The notes: generated from the sequence alone by a model not told the origin. Shown: positions 41,001-50,713, counted from the first letter of the stretch. The stretch is 64,000 nucleotides of DNA from a virus (IMGVR_UViG_3300010885_022465:1-64000), one strand, 5' to 3'. A program made the numbers and translations.

Positions 41001-42551
41001 TTCATTTGTCATTTGTTTTTTAGCTTCATGATATTTGTCGGCACTTTCTTTGATTTTGTCTGAAATATATTTTTTATATACAGCAACTCTAGCAACTTCA
41101 TTAGGTTGTAATAATACATACTTTCCAGCTTCAGCATCTACAGCTCTAGCAGTAATAAAATCACTTACAGCTTTTCTATTGCCTTCATCTTGAAGGTGTT
41201 CTATTGCGTCTTGAAACAGTTGTTTATCTGAATATGTATTTCCATTGTCAGATTCTTGTTCTGCTTCTTTTTCAAAACCTTCATAAAAATTAAAAGCATT
41301 TCTACTTCCTAAACCTGCGCCCTGACCATAAGTTTTTTCACCTTCAATTTTTTCCTGTTGAGCAATAACTTTTTCTAAGTCTAATTCTAGTTCAGCTAAT
41401 TGAGCGTCAGTTAATTCTCCTAATTTAGTGTAGTTGTCAATAGTATCTTTACGAGCTTCTCTAATAGCATCACGTATTTTATATTTTGCATTAACTACTA
41501 AATTATTTACCCTTCTTTCAAATGCCTCTCTAATGTTCTCAGGTATAAGGTAATACGCAGCAAGTATTGAAGACTTAAGAGTGTTTTCTTTTTTGATAGC
41601 TTTCTCTGCAGCTTTATTGTTTTCAGTTAATTGTTTTTCTTTTACAGCTAAAAATTCTTGAATATCTTTAGCTTCTTGCATCGTCATTTTACCTTCACCA
41701 ATTAAATGGGTCATGTAATCTCCTAATGTCTTGAAAGTGTATGGTTCTTCTTTTGTGTCTATTTCTGAATTTATTACTTCCGTTGAAGTTATTTCTCCTT
41801 CTGCATTTGTAGATGTAATAGTCTTACTTGTTTTTACAGTTTCTCCTTTACTTGGGAATATGGTAATAGGCTCGTACCCTGAAAGTCTAGCATTAGTCCA
41901 CTTACCAAGTAAGTCTTTTGGTTTCCAAGACATTTTATCAGCAATAGCTTGAGACGCTTCAGATACTTTTGAATCAGAAAATTTAACTTTTCTATCATGT
42001 TCGTTTACTTGTCTTTCAGGAACATAGTCAGGAATTTTTAATTCAGTAGGTCCTGATACTTGAGCAGCATAAAACTCACCTGTTTTTTTGTTTTCTCTAA
42101 TTGCAAAGTCTACTTCTTTTTTAGTTCCAGGATGTTTAGCTTTAAATGTTTTATTCATAGGGTCTACCTGACTAACCGTAAACTCCATCCCTTTAGAATC
42201 TTTTAATTTTTCACCTAATTGAATTGGGTTAGGCTGTTTTGTCTCTGCAGTAGGCTCAGGAGTAGTCTGTTCTTGTTTAACTTCAGCTTTTGGTTTAGCT
42301 GTTTTTTTAACTGGCTTTTTTTCAGCAACAGGTTGTTCAGTTTTAACTTCAGGTTCAGGAGCTTTAAACAAACTTTTTATTTGTTCAGATTGTTGTTTTT
42401 CCTCTTCAGTTAATTGAATAGGTTTTACATTAGCAGTAGGTTTTACCATTCCGTCAGTTACGTAATCCTGCAATAATCCATCTTTCAATTTCATTTTCAG
42501 CGTGTCCTCGGTCATCCAAGTACCACCTACTAAGTAATGTTTACAATCCAT
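38007..42551 (-). CDS. Giant internal virion protein (1514 aa)
   Basis: A multidomain, highly charged protein. The N-terminus is rich in Pro/Lys/Glu (residues 60-120). Long coiled coils and a Gly/Thr/Ser spacer (GTTGQVGSGTTGIVGDGSTG) follow, and the C-terminal third has a TGRG...FFSTKLMASRRR segment (about 1164-1195) and a hydrophobic helix (ASIIGLVTGAIAIGVGG). The TGRG/FS...SR pattern is, from memory, common near the ends of phage ejection or 'polyvalent' proteins. It probably enters the host with the DNA. It ends in an FGNDFKSD tandem repeat. Confidence 0.65.
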   Translation of the reverse strand: MDCKHYLVGGTWMTEDTLKMKLKDGLLQDYVTDGMVKPTANVKPIQLTEEEKQQSEQIKSLFKAPEPEVKTEQPVAEKKPVKKTAKPKAEVKQEQTTPEPTAETKQPNPIQLGEKLKDSKGMEFTVSQVDPMNKTFKAKHPGTKKEVDFAIRENKKTGEFYAAQVSGPTELKIPDYVPERQVNEHDRKVKFSDSKVSEASQAIADKMSWKPKDLLGKWTNARLSGYEPITIFPSKGETVKTSKTITSTNAEGEITSTEVINSEIDTKEEPYTFKTLGDYMTHLIGEGKMTMQEAKDIQEFLAVKEKQLTENNKAAEKAIKKENTLKSSILAAYYLIPENIREAFERRVNNLVVNAKYKIRDAIREARKDTIDNYTKLGELTDAQLAELELDLEKVIAQQEKIEGEKTYGQGAGLGSRNAFNFYEGFEKEAEQESDNGNTYSDKQLFQDAIEHLQDEGNRKAVSDFITARAVDAEAGKYVLLQPNEVARVAVYKKYISDKIKESADKYHEAKKQMTNEEAHELWKDYEEKNKEWEREDKNIALISAATRRATSSSFRLFDYLVSDDFDFGRQVRLEEKLLNRTLTVDERKELVNIQAKYNQLQKEKAELEKKLSEAETNEGVSSAIEKLKKELEESKKNQGTGQEGSGTTGQVGSGTTGIVGDGSTGMSGDGNGKTKPTVDKNDKLNLTKDYIMQFIEKGITEPEDLVTAIKSNLESEHGIVRTDREIADLISGYGEKTFTSLDELDKAFLRAKAILRSKSKIEDAENKKRPFPQSGEQREITPREKELKDELKGLLDRMELTPEEQAGIDAKKLDQVKKTLGERIRKYKATNKQIYDLDIPSVINKDKDLLGNDKPEHFLTNEQSNGNNFGEVSLAVQNGNYVDAIKAKAISASDVMKILKSYNITPTTNIRALHKAEVDMARKTFKMPEPVKKRLYLDDEITQKKIELEQIKDDSQYRLEKIKKAQYSDTKKFTEAILNAFSIPKGLKAMVDLSAPYRQGWVRIVSAIPRELLGKNEGAVKREIQSFGLMHKFAWKPELLDLYIAEQKANNPLWGLMMESKLEITDSTKQEEEYFGTQMLNSVPLFGEKLNFGRYVKGVTSSKNRGLNLLKRSEAAYSGYLNLQRINAFTDAYNMLSLDPTFDIRTKEGITTLKGVSQAINTMTGRGKSNVFANKELAGIMSRVFFSTKLMASRRRMISFGLDVPKGAARRYAQKEILYYMAGQASIIGLVTGAIAIGVGGSSEDETDAKKAARKGTFDKQYIGNKNLGISFNPTSSVFGQLKIGDTFIDLSGGIFMLPRAIARLVTEEKVTQSGRAINYNTPGDNEIWATPFIDYFVNKTAPITHQTIDFLQRKNTGEKLDKKQLAIDLTMPLFIESFMTNMDNPIYEEGSTQQKILGTALNLMSFYGFSVQEPDKKDNSLTQKDKREYLLEQLRQGNPTAISSQKQNEILKGKAEPKTAEQKQEDKAYNLERNKALRKMGINTTVRRKARSSSEFGNDFKSDFGNDFKSDF
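38011..38060 (-). repeat. 24-bp tandem repeat at the 3' end of the 1514-aa gene
   Basis: Two 24-bp units encode EFGNDFKSDFGNDFKSDF at the extreme C-terminus. Confidence 0.7.
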
Positions 42552-43017
42552 TTCCTATCTCTTGGTCAAATACTATAACGTTATCTCCTGTAATTGCTAA
42601 TCTTGCAAGTAAATCTCCATATTCTCCTACAGCTTTAACTTGAATTTTAATCATCTCTAATATGATGTTTTCACATCTAGAAGGTACTTCTTCTTCAACA
42701 CTTTCGTAATATTCTAAAAGATTTAATTCCATTTCGTATGCTTTTTCAAACATTTCGTCGATAGTTTCAATGTCTTCGTCTTGTTCTTCTAATGCTGGCA
42801 TACAAATACGAACTCCCATATCATTTAGGAATTTTGCTAACTTTTCAAAATGTTCGTTTTCATCTTTAGCTTCTGCTAAGAAAAATTTCTCACATCCAAA
42901 CAATCCTTTCATTCTAGCTATGTTAGCCAAATGTTCATATGTTTGTGAAGCAAGTTTCTCAAAATGACCTGCTTGGTTGAATAACTCTATTTCTTCAGGT
43001 TTTAGTAATTCTTTCAT
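42541..43017 (-). CDS. Ferritin-like protein (158 aa)
   Basis: Four-helix pattern of the ferritin superfamily. Glu in FEKLASQTY sits seven residues before Tyr as in bacterial ferritins; DENEH supplies the ExxH pair; AYEMELNL gives a further Glu and KIQVKA a Gln, so most ferroxidase ligands seem kept, though the last Glu is absent. The spacing and the linker MGVRICMPALE match ferritin. ATG 43017 is used because the longer frame begins with TTG. It lies between two giant internal-protein genes, overlapping the downstream one. It could store iron, protect DNA, or be a structural four-helix bundle. Confidence 0.7.
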   Translation of the reverse strand: MKELLKPEEIELFNQAGHFEKLASQTYEHLANIARMKGLFGCEKFFLAEAKDENEHFEKLAKFLNDMGVRICMPALEEQDEDIETIDEMFEKAYEMELNLLEYYESVEEEVPSRCENIILEMIKIQVKAVGEYGDLLARLAITGDNVIVFDQEIGNGL

Positions 43018-43019
43018 TA

Positions 43020-46000
43020 TTAGCAATCTTTAGTTTTTAATTTTAGTTGTTCAACTATGGACTCAAAGTTATCATTAATTTCGTTAATATCATTCATTTC
43101 ACTTTGGTATTGTGCTTCAAACTTTTTGTTTTTAACAGGGTTTTTACCTATTTGTCTTTTCTCGTGGAATGGGTTATTTTCCGTTACATCAAGCAAAGGT
43201 AAAGCCTCTAATTTTTTATTTTCTATTTCTTGTTTTCTTTCTTGAACTTTTGTGTCATCAGAAAGAACAGTTTTTGTTTCTTTAACTACAGTTGGAGTAT
43301 CGTCTACTTGAGCATTTGTTTTACTTGTTGCAGGCTCAGTGGTGGATTGTACTCCTTCACCTTGTCCTGTTTGCGTACTTGACTCAGCTGTAGATTGAAC
43401 GTTTCCATCAGTAGGAGTATTTGTTGACGTTGTGCTTTCATTAGTTTTTAATGATTCAATTTTTGCATCATACTCTGCATTTATTTTGTCAAGTTCTTTA
43501 GCATACTCAGGTTGTCTTTTTTCTCTTTCTAAACTTGCTTGTTCCTCATTGTCTGTATCAACTTTTTGAAATTTAGTAGAAAGTTCATTTATTGCTAAAT
43601 CTCTTTCGTTTTCAATATCTTCAATTGTTTTTCCGCTTACCTCTTTGGATGGCTCTTGAACCACTCCACTTGTTTCAGTCGCTTGACTGCCTGTTTCTTG
43701 GACAGGTTGTTCTTGGATAGATTCTTCAGGTGTTCCGACTTCACTTGGTATCCCTGCTTGGTTTTGATTATCATTAGTTTCAGTATTAACTTGTTCTTCT
43801 TTTTCCCTTGAAGTTAATTCAGGCTCTGTAGTTGTAGGTTCTGTAGTAATTTCTTTTGATTCAAACTCTTGGTTGACCACTTCAACCGTACCGCCTTGAA
43901 TTTGCTCCTCAGTAACTTTTTCTCCAGTCATCTTCTCTACGTTAGCCTGAATGTTTTTAATGTCATTGTGAGCGTTAGGATTGACCTTCATGTAGATTTG
44001 AGCTAGCGCAGTTTTCTGTGGTAATGTAAGTTTTGCTTTTTCTGCAAAATCTAAGAAAGCATTAGAGTTAAAATACTCTTTACCTACTTGCTTATTAAAT
44101 AGATTCCATGCGTCTGTTGATATTGCAGTTGAAGATTTTTCTCCGTCCTCCATATCAAAATAAACATGAGTAGCTGTAGGATTAGATTTAACTACGATTT
44201 TCTTAGTAACACCTATACCACCTTTAATACTTCCAAATAATGCAGAAGTAAACAAAACTGTTGCAGCTTGTTGTCCATCTCCATATCCTTTAGCCCAATC
44301 ATTTCCTTCAACAATATTTGTACCTGTAACCTCAACATAAGTTTCAAGCATCTCATGGTGCATTTCACCAATCTTACCAGCTTCTTTTATTTTGTTTACG
44401 TAGTTAGTTAATTCATCTGCAGATGTAAAACCTTTTTTACGCATAAAAGCTCCGACTACATTTCTTTTGAAAAATTGATTACTAGACATATAATCTATAA
44501 CCTTTTTTCCTATAACATTGTCTAGCTGCTTCATTATTAATCCACCTGTTAATTCAGCTCCAGTAGAAATTAAACTACCTCCAAATGATTTCGCTACAGC
44601 TTCAAGTTCTCCTTCATGACCTTTTTCCATTTGTGCAATAGCATCATCCATAACTCCTGCGTGAAGCGCAACCATTGTTTCATTTACATTCTGTTGTTTT
44701 CTTTCTTTAAGAGAAGCAACAGTTCCTGGTTGAGCCGCTGTAGTTAAAAAAATTCTAGCCAATCCATTAGAACCTCTAGAAGCCATATTCATTACTTGTT
44801 GCGTAAACTTTACGGTTTCAGGATTAAGCAATGCAGCACCTGCATTAGTTACAGCTTTAGATGAATCAACAATCGCATTAACAGCCATTCTTTCTCCTGC
44901 AGATTTTACAGAAGACTTTGCAAGAATTTCAGACGCTCCTGTAAAAGTTAAATTTAAACCTCCTTCAATAAATGCTAACTCTGACATTATAGATAAAGTT
45001 TGACCTACACCTGTACCTAATCCGTGAACAAAAGAAGTAGGAGTAAAATTATCAAGAGTTCCTTTTATTGTTTTTGTTAAAAGTAATCCTGCATCAGCTC
45101 TACTTGCTGTTCCATTGCTATAGTTTTTAGCTGCTTTAGAAAGTCTATCAGCGTCATAACTTCTAATTATACCTCCAATAAACGGAATGTCCGCTTCTGC
45201 AAAACCTTTAACAAAAGAGCTAAAAGTATTTTGTTCGTTTTCAGGTCTATCAATACCATCTTGAACTACTTCTAATTGATGTTTCCATTTAGCATATCTC
45301 TCATTATGGTAAGCATCTTTACCTAAAGTTGTCTCTAGGTATTTCATGTTAGCTACAATCTCTGCTTTAGAATCTTCAAGTATTGCTTTGTATTGAAATA
45401 CATTTCCTTTTTCATCAGAAATTGCATCGTAGTTTGAGTAAACTCTAAATTTATCGTGTGCAGCTTTACTAATTAAATGAGAATAAACAGCCATGTCTTC
45501 AGATGTTTTAGCCCTCAATGGACCTGTCCATTCTGTAAAATGTTTGTTTAATCTTTCTTCTTCATTCTTTGGAGTAGGAACGCCTGTGCCTGCAAAAAAC
45601 TCTGTAGAATCAGCAACGTGCTTATTCCAAAGGTTTTCAGTCATTACCTTTTTTGTTTGGTAATCAGCTTTTTTATACGCAGTAGATTCCTGTAAAGCAT
45701 CAGTAGAATTATAAACATTGTATTGAGCTAAATATCCTGATTGTCTTTCAAGTTTTTTTAATCCTGTGGTATAGTTTTTTTGTAAATCTCTGACACACTC
45801 ATCTCTCAAGCTAGCAGCCATAGAAATTTGCGCTAATTGAGTTTGTTTGTTTAAGTTATCAGTTTCTGTTTTTAAATGGTCTGTGTACGCTTTATTTAAT
45901 TCTTTGTATTCAGGAATTGCACTTAACTTTCCTTTTAGTTCTGTTGACAATGATTGTCTTTGTTCAGCACTTGCGCTCATCATTTTTTCATTATACTCTT

Positions 46001-48050
46001 GATATAATGATTTAATTTGAGGATTTGATTCACTCAATGATTTAATTGATGTATTGTAAGATTCTTTTGCTGAAGATTGTATGTTTGCTAATTCGGATTC
46101 ATACGTTTCCTTCATCTTTTTTTCTTGCTCAACTTTTTTACCTGTGTAAAAAGGCAAAGTATTTCCAGTTACATCTGAAAGTAAATCAGTTTTCTTTTCT
46201 TCTAAGTTTTTATTATCAATAGCAATAATCTCTTGGGCTTTTACAAGACCATATTGATTTTTTGATTTTGCAACTTTTGATAATTGAATTTCAATTGCAT
46301 CTTGATGTAACTCAAGAATATCTTTTCTTGTATTTTCATCAACAATATAGTTTGCTTTTGGATTACCACCACGAAGCATTAAATCTAATTTTTTGTCATT
46401 GACTACTCTATCTCCAGTAGTAAGTTCTGCTTTTATAAAATCATTATACTTAGGAGACATAATGTAATCAACAACTCCTTTAACTTTTGCAGAGTATTTT
46501 GCATCATAGGTTACGCTACCCATTTCACCTGTATATCGGTTGTATTGAGCTTCACTTCCTTTAATTACATTTTTTGCTTTATTTGTTAAATTAGCTTCTA
46601 CTTGTTCACCTACGGTTTTTGGTTGAATAGGCGCAGGTTTTTCTAGTTCAGCAAGCATTTGTTTTCCTTGCTTATTAATTCCGTAAACAGTTTTTAAAAG
46701 TGTTTTTGTATTTGTTCCAAGGAAATTAGAATAATCACCAGCTAAAGGATGTGCATTTCCAAGTAACATTTTTGCACCAAAATTACCTTTTGCTTCGTTT
46801 TCTTTTGCTTGCTTTTGAAGTTTAGAATTATCAAAACCTTTTAATACTTCCTGTAATTTTAATTTTTCTTCGTTAGTAAGAATACCTCCGTTTTTAATTC
46901 TTTGCTGAACCTCAGGAGTAACTACTTCGTTAATACCACGAACAACAGCTTTTAAATTTACTTTTTCAATTTCTTTCTTTTCATCAATAAATTCAACAGT
47001 TCCTTTAACAGCATTGTAGATTTCTTTATCTGTAATAGCTTGCATAGCTTGGAATGTTCTATTCCCATTATCAATTGCTATTGTTGGTATATTATCTTCC
47101 TTTGGTTTATTTTCAGTAGCATATACAGTAGAGTAATCTTTTGGTTTAAATGCAGCTTTTATTTCAACTGGTTCTGAGCCTTTTGACTTTGAAGTAGCTA
47201 TTTCATTTTGTACAACGCCATCTTTAATAGTAACTGTTTTTTCAACTCCATTCTTATCAGTTATAACTCCAATACCATTTCCTTTTCCGTCTTTAACGTT
47301 TCCTACATAATGCGTTCCATCAGGAACTTTAACAGAACCTACTCCAGTTAATTGTCCTTTATCATCATATCTTCCTGATGTTTCAGTTCCGTCAACTAAT
47401 GTATATGTTCCTTCTGTAGGTTTTCCATCTTCTGTAACACCATTGAATTCAGAATCACCAATAGTTTGAGTTCCTACTTGCTGTGTTTTAATTTCAGGTT
47501 GTATTTCAGTTATTTCAACTGGATTAACTTCAGGCGTGATAACAGGTTGATTTATACCTACAGGTGGAGCTATAGCTTCTATAGTTGTCGCTTCAGAGCC
47601 ACCTTCTTTTTTGTCTTTGCTGTTATCAATATCTAAACCATTAAAGAAAAACAAAGGGTCAGTTTCATCTGTTACTTCTTCCTTTTTAGTATCATCATAA
47701 TAAGTAAGCTCTTGTTCAGTTTCACCATTCTCATTATTAATATGACCATAGTCAATAGAATCAAAAGAATATATATCAATAGGGTCAGGTATTTCAGCAA
47801 CCTCAGGCGCAGGAATTTCATTAGTTGCTTCAGAAGTAATAACTGGAGCAGCTGGAGTCTGCATATTTACAACAGGAGGCTCAGTTACTGTAGGTTGTAC
47901 AGGTACAACAGGTACAACAGGTACAACTGGTTCAACAGGTGCTTGTGCAGTTTCTTCCTGTTTAACAGGTGTTATATTTGCTTTAAAATCTTCAGGTTTT
48001 GCAGTTGCTTCAACTCCTCCTGTTTGTGTGCTTGTAACGTCTACATTCAT
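43020..48050 (-). CDS. Giant internal virion protein with MORN-like repeats (1676 aa)
   Basis: The N-terminus is a Pro/Val-rich low-complexity region (VEPVVPVVPVVPVQP) followed by an acidic segment. Residues ~203-277 hold MORN-like motifs (DGTETSGRYDDKGQLTGVGSV, DGTHYVGNVKDGKGNGIGVI). The middle (about 450-900) is long coiled coil, then Gly/Ala-rich helices (about 1000-1250), and the C-terminus is a flexible Glu/Thr/Gln tail. Size, composition and neighbours suggest an ejected protein or cell-entry factor. MORN repeats often bind lipid, which might help penetration; that is speculative. Confidence 0.6.
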   Translation of the reverse strand: MNVDVTSTQTGGVEATAKPEDFKANITPVKQEETAQAPVEPVVPVVPVVPVQPTVTEPPVVNMQTPAAPVITSEATNEIPAPEVAEIPDPIDIYSFDSIDYGHINNENGETEQELTYYDDTKKEEVTDETDPLFFFNGLDIDNSKDKKEGGSEATTIEAIAPPVGINQPVITPEVNPVEITEIQPEIKTQQVGTQTIGDSEFNGVTEDGKPTEGTYTLVDGTETSGRYDDKGQLTGVGSVKVPDGTHYVGNVKDGKGNGIGVITDKNGVEKTVTIKDGVVQNEIATSKSKGSEPVEIKAAFKPKDYSTVYATENKPKEDNIPTIAIDNGNRTFQAMQAITDKEIYNAVKGTVEFIDEKKEIEKVNLKAVVRGINEVVTPEVQQRIKNGGILTNEEKLKLQEVLKGFDNSKLQKQAKENEAKGNFGAKMLLGNAHPLAGDYSNFLGTNTKTLLKTVYGINKQGKQMLAELEKPAPIQPKTVGEQVEANLTNKAKNVIKGSEAQYNRYTGEMGSVTYDAKYSAKVKGVVDYIMSPKYNDFIKAELTTGDRVVNDKKLDLMLRGGNPKANYIVDENTRKDILELHQDAIEIQLSKVAKSKNQYGLVKAQEIIAIDNKNLEEKKTDLLSDVTGNTLPFYTGKKVEQEKKMKETYESELANIQSSAKESYNTSIKSLSESNPQIKSLYQEYNEKMMSASAEQRQSLSTELKGKLSAIPEYKELNKAYTDHLKTETDNLNKQTQLAQISMAASLRDECVRDLQKNYTTGLKKLERQSGYLAQYNVYNSTDALQESTAYKKADYQTKKVMTENLWNKHVADSTEFFAGTGVPTPKNEEERLNKHFTEWTGPLRAKTSEDMAVYSHLISKAAHDKFRVYSNYDAISDEKGNVFQYKAILEDSKAEIVANMKYLETTLGKDAYHNERYAKWKHQLEVVQDGIDRPENEQNTFSSFVKGFAEADIPFIGGIIRSYDADRLSKAAKNYSNGTASRADAGLLLTKTIKGTLDNFTPTSFVHGLGTGVGQTLSIMSELAFIEGGLNLTFTGASEILAKSSVKSAGERMAVNAIVDSSKAVTNAGAALLNPETVKFTQQVMNMASRGSNGLARIFLTTAAQPGTVASLKERKQQNVNETMVALHAGVMDDAIAQMEKGHEGELEAVAKSFGGSLISTGAELTGGLIMKQLDNVIGKKVIDYMSSNQFFKRNVVGAFMRKKGFTSADELTNYVNKIKEAGKIGEMHHEMLETYVEVTGTNIVEGNDWAKGYGDGQQAATVLFTSALFGSIKGGIGVTKKIVVKSNPTATHVYFDMEDGEKSSTAISTDAWNLFNKQVGKEYFNSNAFLDFAEKAKLTLPQKTALAQIYMKVNPNAHNDIKNIQANVEKMTGEKVTEEQIQGGTVEVVNQEFESKEITTEPTTTEPELTSREKEEQVNTETNDNQNQAGIPSEVGTPEESIQEQPVQETGSQATETSGVVQEPSKEVSGKTIEDIENERDLAINELSTKFQKVDTDNEEQASLEREKRQPEYAKELDKINAEYDAKIESLKTNESTTSTNTPTDGNVQSTAESSTQTGQGEGVQSTTEPATSKTNAQVDDTPTVVKETKTVLSDDTKVQERKQEIENKKLEALPLLDVTENNPFHEKRQIGKNPVKNKKFEAQYQSEMNDINEINDNFESIVEQLKLKTKDC
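47897..47935 (-). repeat. 9-bp tandem repeat encoding Val-Pro-Val
   Basis: AGGTACAAC-type 9-mers occur in tandem (about four copies), encoding the PVVPVVPVVPV stretch of the 1676-aa protein. Confidence 0.75.
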
Positions 48051-48051
48051 A

Positions 48052-49899
48052 TTAATATACTTTTGCTGCTCCCATTTGAGAAGATGTAGCTTTATGGTTT
48101 AATAAATTTGCTTTTTCGTATTCTTCACCGATAGGTTTAGTAATTGTAAATGTACTATTTGAAACAATAGGCTCTTGAGTATATACACCTGGACTGTTAG
48201 GGTCTTCTACTTTTTTATACCCAGTGACAATTTTTGCTTTTTGAATAATCATAGTTGTCACATCGCCATGTTTTCCTTCTCCAGCTAATTCTAAAGGTAT
48301 CCATTTTCCCGAAGAAGAACGAACAAAGTGACCTACTTCTTCAGAAACAACAACAGATTTTCCAGCTTTGTTTTTTAATGCTAATTTAGCATCTTCATAA
48401 ACAGATTTATTATCTTTTATGAATTTTGGTCCATTTACTTTATCTTGTCCTTTTGCATAAATTTGTTCAGTACTTAAAGTGTAAAATTTACCATCTCCAC
48501 CTTTCATTGTTATTCCAGCTTGATTAGTAGACCAAGTACCTTTATTGTTTGTAGGCTCTCCAAGCTGAATAGTTGTGTATCCGTTATTTTTATTTGTAGG
48601 AAATTGTTTCATATAGCTAGTGTAATCAGCTTTACGTTTTGTTGCATCTTCAGTTTGAGCAAAAGACACTACTCTATTTTTATCTGTAACTCGTTGTTCA
48701 ACTTCTCCGTAATAATTATATTTATCATCTTGATGTTTCATCCAGGCAAGGTTATCACTAAATCTCGCAGACTCACCTGACTCAACTAATGATTTTTCTT
48801 TTTGTAATTTATCTCCATTTGCCTTATCAGCTTCCCATTGATTACTCTTGAATTTAACCCATTTATCATGCTCAGGAGTTCCGACAGGAGCGTCAGGATT
48901 ACCTGCGTTGTATAGTTTATGGTCGCGAACATATTGAGCAAGACCTTGTTCATGAGCATCTCTGTCCATAAATTTATCTGTAACGCTCAGTTTCTCTAAT
49001 TTACTATAAGTTCCTTTTGGTGCTTTTCTGAATTCTTCGTTTTTTACTTCTCTAACAAATCTATTAAGATTTTCAGCAGTAGACCAACCTTTAAGATTAT
49101 CGTAAGTTTGTATCCTATCAGCAAAATCAGTAGCCTTAAATGTTCCGTTTATAATTCCATTCGCAACGTGCTCTGCATTAAGATTACCTGTAGCTGTCAT
49201 GTATTCTTGAGCAAACTTAGCGTCTTCAGGAGATATAATTAAATCACCTTTTTCAGCGTCTTTTTGCATTTTTAGAATACGTTCATGAGTAGTCAATGTG
49301 CTTCTACCTTGTTCATCAAATCTACGCATTGTATTTATGTACTCAGGGTCTTTAAGTAGAGCTTCGTAATTATTTCCGTACTTTTTAGCCATTTGTTGAG
49401 AATACAACATTGCTCTGTCGTTAATTTCACTTACAAATTGAGGAGCAGCAGTAACTTTAAAACTTTGAACTTTTTGTCTAGCAATTTCTGCATTTTTTGC
49501 TTTTGTATAAGCCTGTTGAGCTAATTCTTTTTTTCTAGCTTCAATAACAGCCATAGGAGCTACATTTGTAGAACCTACTAATGCAGAATTAAAAAACTTT
49601 CCTTGGTGATAACCTTGAATAACATTTTGTTCTAATCCAGGGTAAAAATCAGCATTAGTTAATTTATCTCCTGTTGGAGCTGTAGGAGTTATGTAACTTG
49701 CAGGGTCAAAAAAATCATTGTTTTTTTGTATTTGTTCAGCAACTTTAGCAACTCTTTTTTGTTCATCTACAGCGTCTTGAGCATCTGCAACCGCGGAAGT
49801 TTCATTAGCTACTTCTTCAGTAGTTTTATTTGATTGACCTGTAATTACCTTTAAAACAGTGTTTGTATTTACTTGGTTTTGAATATCTTCTGTTGCCAT
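48052..49899 (-). CDS. Internal virion protein (615 aa)
   Basis: Mostly helical, charged protein, with coiled-coil segments (about 40-65, 130-190) and a beta-rich C-terminus with TLSTEQIYAKG and VPLELAG-like strands. Part of the three-gene internal protein set downstream of the large tail gene; probably ejected into the host. No family recognised. Confidence 0.6.
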   Translation of the reverse strand: MATEDIQNQVNTNTVLKVITGQSNKTTEEVANETSAVADAQDAVDEQKRVAKVAEQIQKNNDFFDPASYITPTAPTGDKLTNADFYPGLEQNVIQGYHQGKFFNSALVGSTNVAPMAVIEARKKELAQQAYTKAKNAEIARQKVQSFKVTAAPQFVSEINDRAMLYSQQMAKKYGNNYEALLKDPEYINTMRRFDEQGRSTLTTHERILKMQKDAEKGDLIISPEDAKFAQEYMTATGNLNAEHVANGIINGTFKATDFADRIQTYDNLKGWSTAENLNRFVREVKNEEFRKAPKGTYSKLEKLSVTDKFMDRDAHEQGLAQYVRDHKLYNAGNPDAPVGTPEHDKWVKFKSNQWEADKANGDKLQKEKSLVESGESARFSDNLAWMKHQDDKYNYYGEVEQRVTDKNRVVSFAQTEDATKRKADYTSYMKQFPTNKNNGYTTIQLGEPTNNKGTWSTNQAGITMKGGDGKFYTLSTEQIYAKGQDKVNGPKFIKDNKSVYEDAKLALKNKAGKSVVVSEEVGHFVRSSSGKWIPLELAGEGKHGDVTTMIIQKAKIVTGYKKVEDPNSPGVYTQEPIVSNSTFTITKPIGEEYEKANLLNHKATSSQMGAAKVY

Positions 49900-49903
49900 T
49901 TTG

Positions 49904-50713
49904 TTATATTAAACTTGAATTAGATAAAGCATTACCTGTTGAGTATGGGTTTCCGAAAAGATTCATTGAACTTTGTTGTAAGCCAAACCGATTTCTAAGA
50001 GCAGGTTTCTTGAATTGAACTAAATTAGAATTACTTAGTACATTGCCTGTTGAGTATGGATTTGGAAGGTATTTACTTCCAGTCCCATCAATATTATCTG
50101 TATCTGAGCTATATACTTCATTAGGGCTATTTGTTGTTATTGAATTTTTTCCAAGCTCAGGAATTTGAGTCAATAATGCATTTGTATTTGCTGATAAATT
50201 TTTAGAATCATTTTCTGCAGTAACTTTTGCTTGGTCATACATAACCCCTTGAATATCTAATTTTCTTTGAGCTATATCATTGATTGACTGACTTTGTTTA
50301 TCAGCATACATTCCTTCCATTTGTTGACTTTGTTGATTTAACCCAAGAACTCCTTTTAGGTAAATGCTTTTTATGCCTGCAACATCTGTACTTGCTCCAC
50401 CAAACTTAAAGGCATTTCTCAACGCTTCTTGTGTAGTAGATTGCAAATCAGCTCTTTGATATGCTTGTGCAGTCCCTGTTTGATACGCTGTACGCATACG
50501 CGCATAGTATCTTTCCATTGCTTGTTGCTCTGGGTCAACTAATGGAGGTAATAAAGATTTAGCTTTATCTTTTTTATTTGCGCCATATATACCTACTCCT
50601 GCTCCTACTACAGCTCCTATTAAAGCTCCGTAAGGACCTGCAGCTGCGCCTGTAGAAGCTCCTGATATAGTAGAAGATAGTATTGCACCTCCGTTATCAT
50701 CTAAATAACTCAT
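49904..50713 (-). CDS. Glycine-zipper internal/tail protein (269 aa)
   Basis: Residues 8-46 (AILSSTISGASTGAAAGPYG, then ALIGAVVGAGVGIYGA) form a glycine-zipper, a membrane-inserting motif typical of phage ejection proteins. The middle is helical and Gln-rich. Two C-terminal copies of NPYSTGN(V/A)LSNS(N/S)L are separated by about 30 residues. It may line a channel for DNA entry. Confidence 0.65.
   Translation of the reverse strand: MSYLDDNGGAILSSTISGASTGAAAGPYGALIGAVVGAGVGIYGANKKDKAKSLLPPLVDPEQQAMERYYARMRTAYQTGTAQAYQRADLQSTTQEALRNAFKFGGASTDVAGIKSIYLKGVLGLNQQSQQMEGMYADKQSQSINDIAQRKLDIQGVMYDQAKVTAENDSKNLSANTNALLTQIPELGKNSITTNSPNEVYSSDTDNIDGTGSKYLPNPYSTGNVLSNSNLVQFKKPALRNRFGLQQSSMNLFGNPYSTGNALSNSSLI

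Noticed and set aside
42541-43026. Start of the ferritin-like gene at 43026
   Set aside because: That codon is TTG inside the previous gene; ATG at 43017 follows the stop directly.
38007-50713. Giant proteins as virion RNA polymerase
   Set aside because: No polymerase motifs such as DxDGD or the T7-type palm were visible; low-complexity, coiled-coil and zipper features fit internal proteins better.
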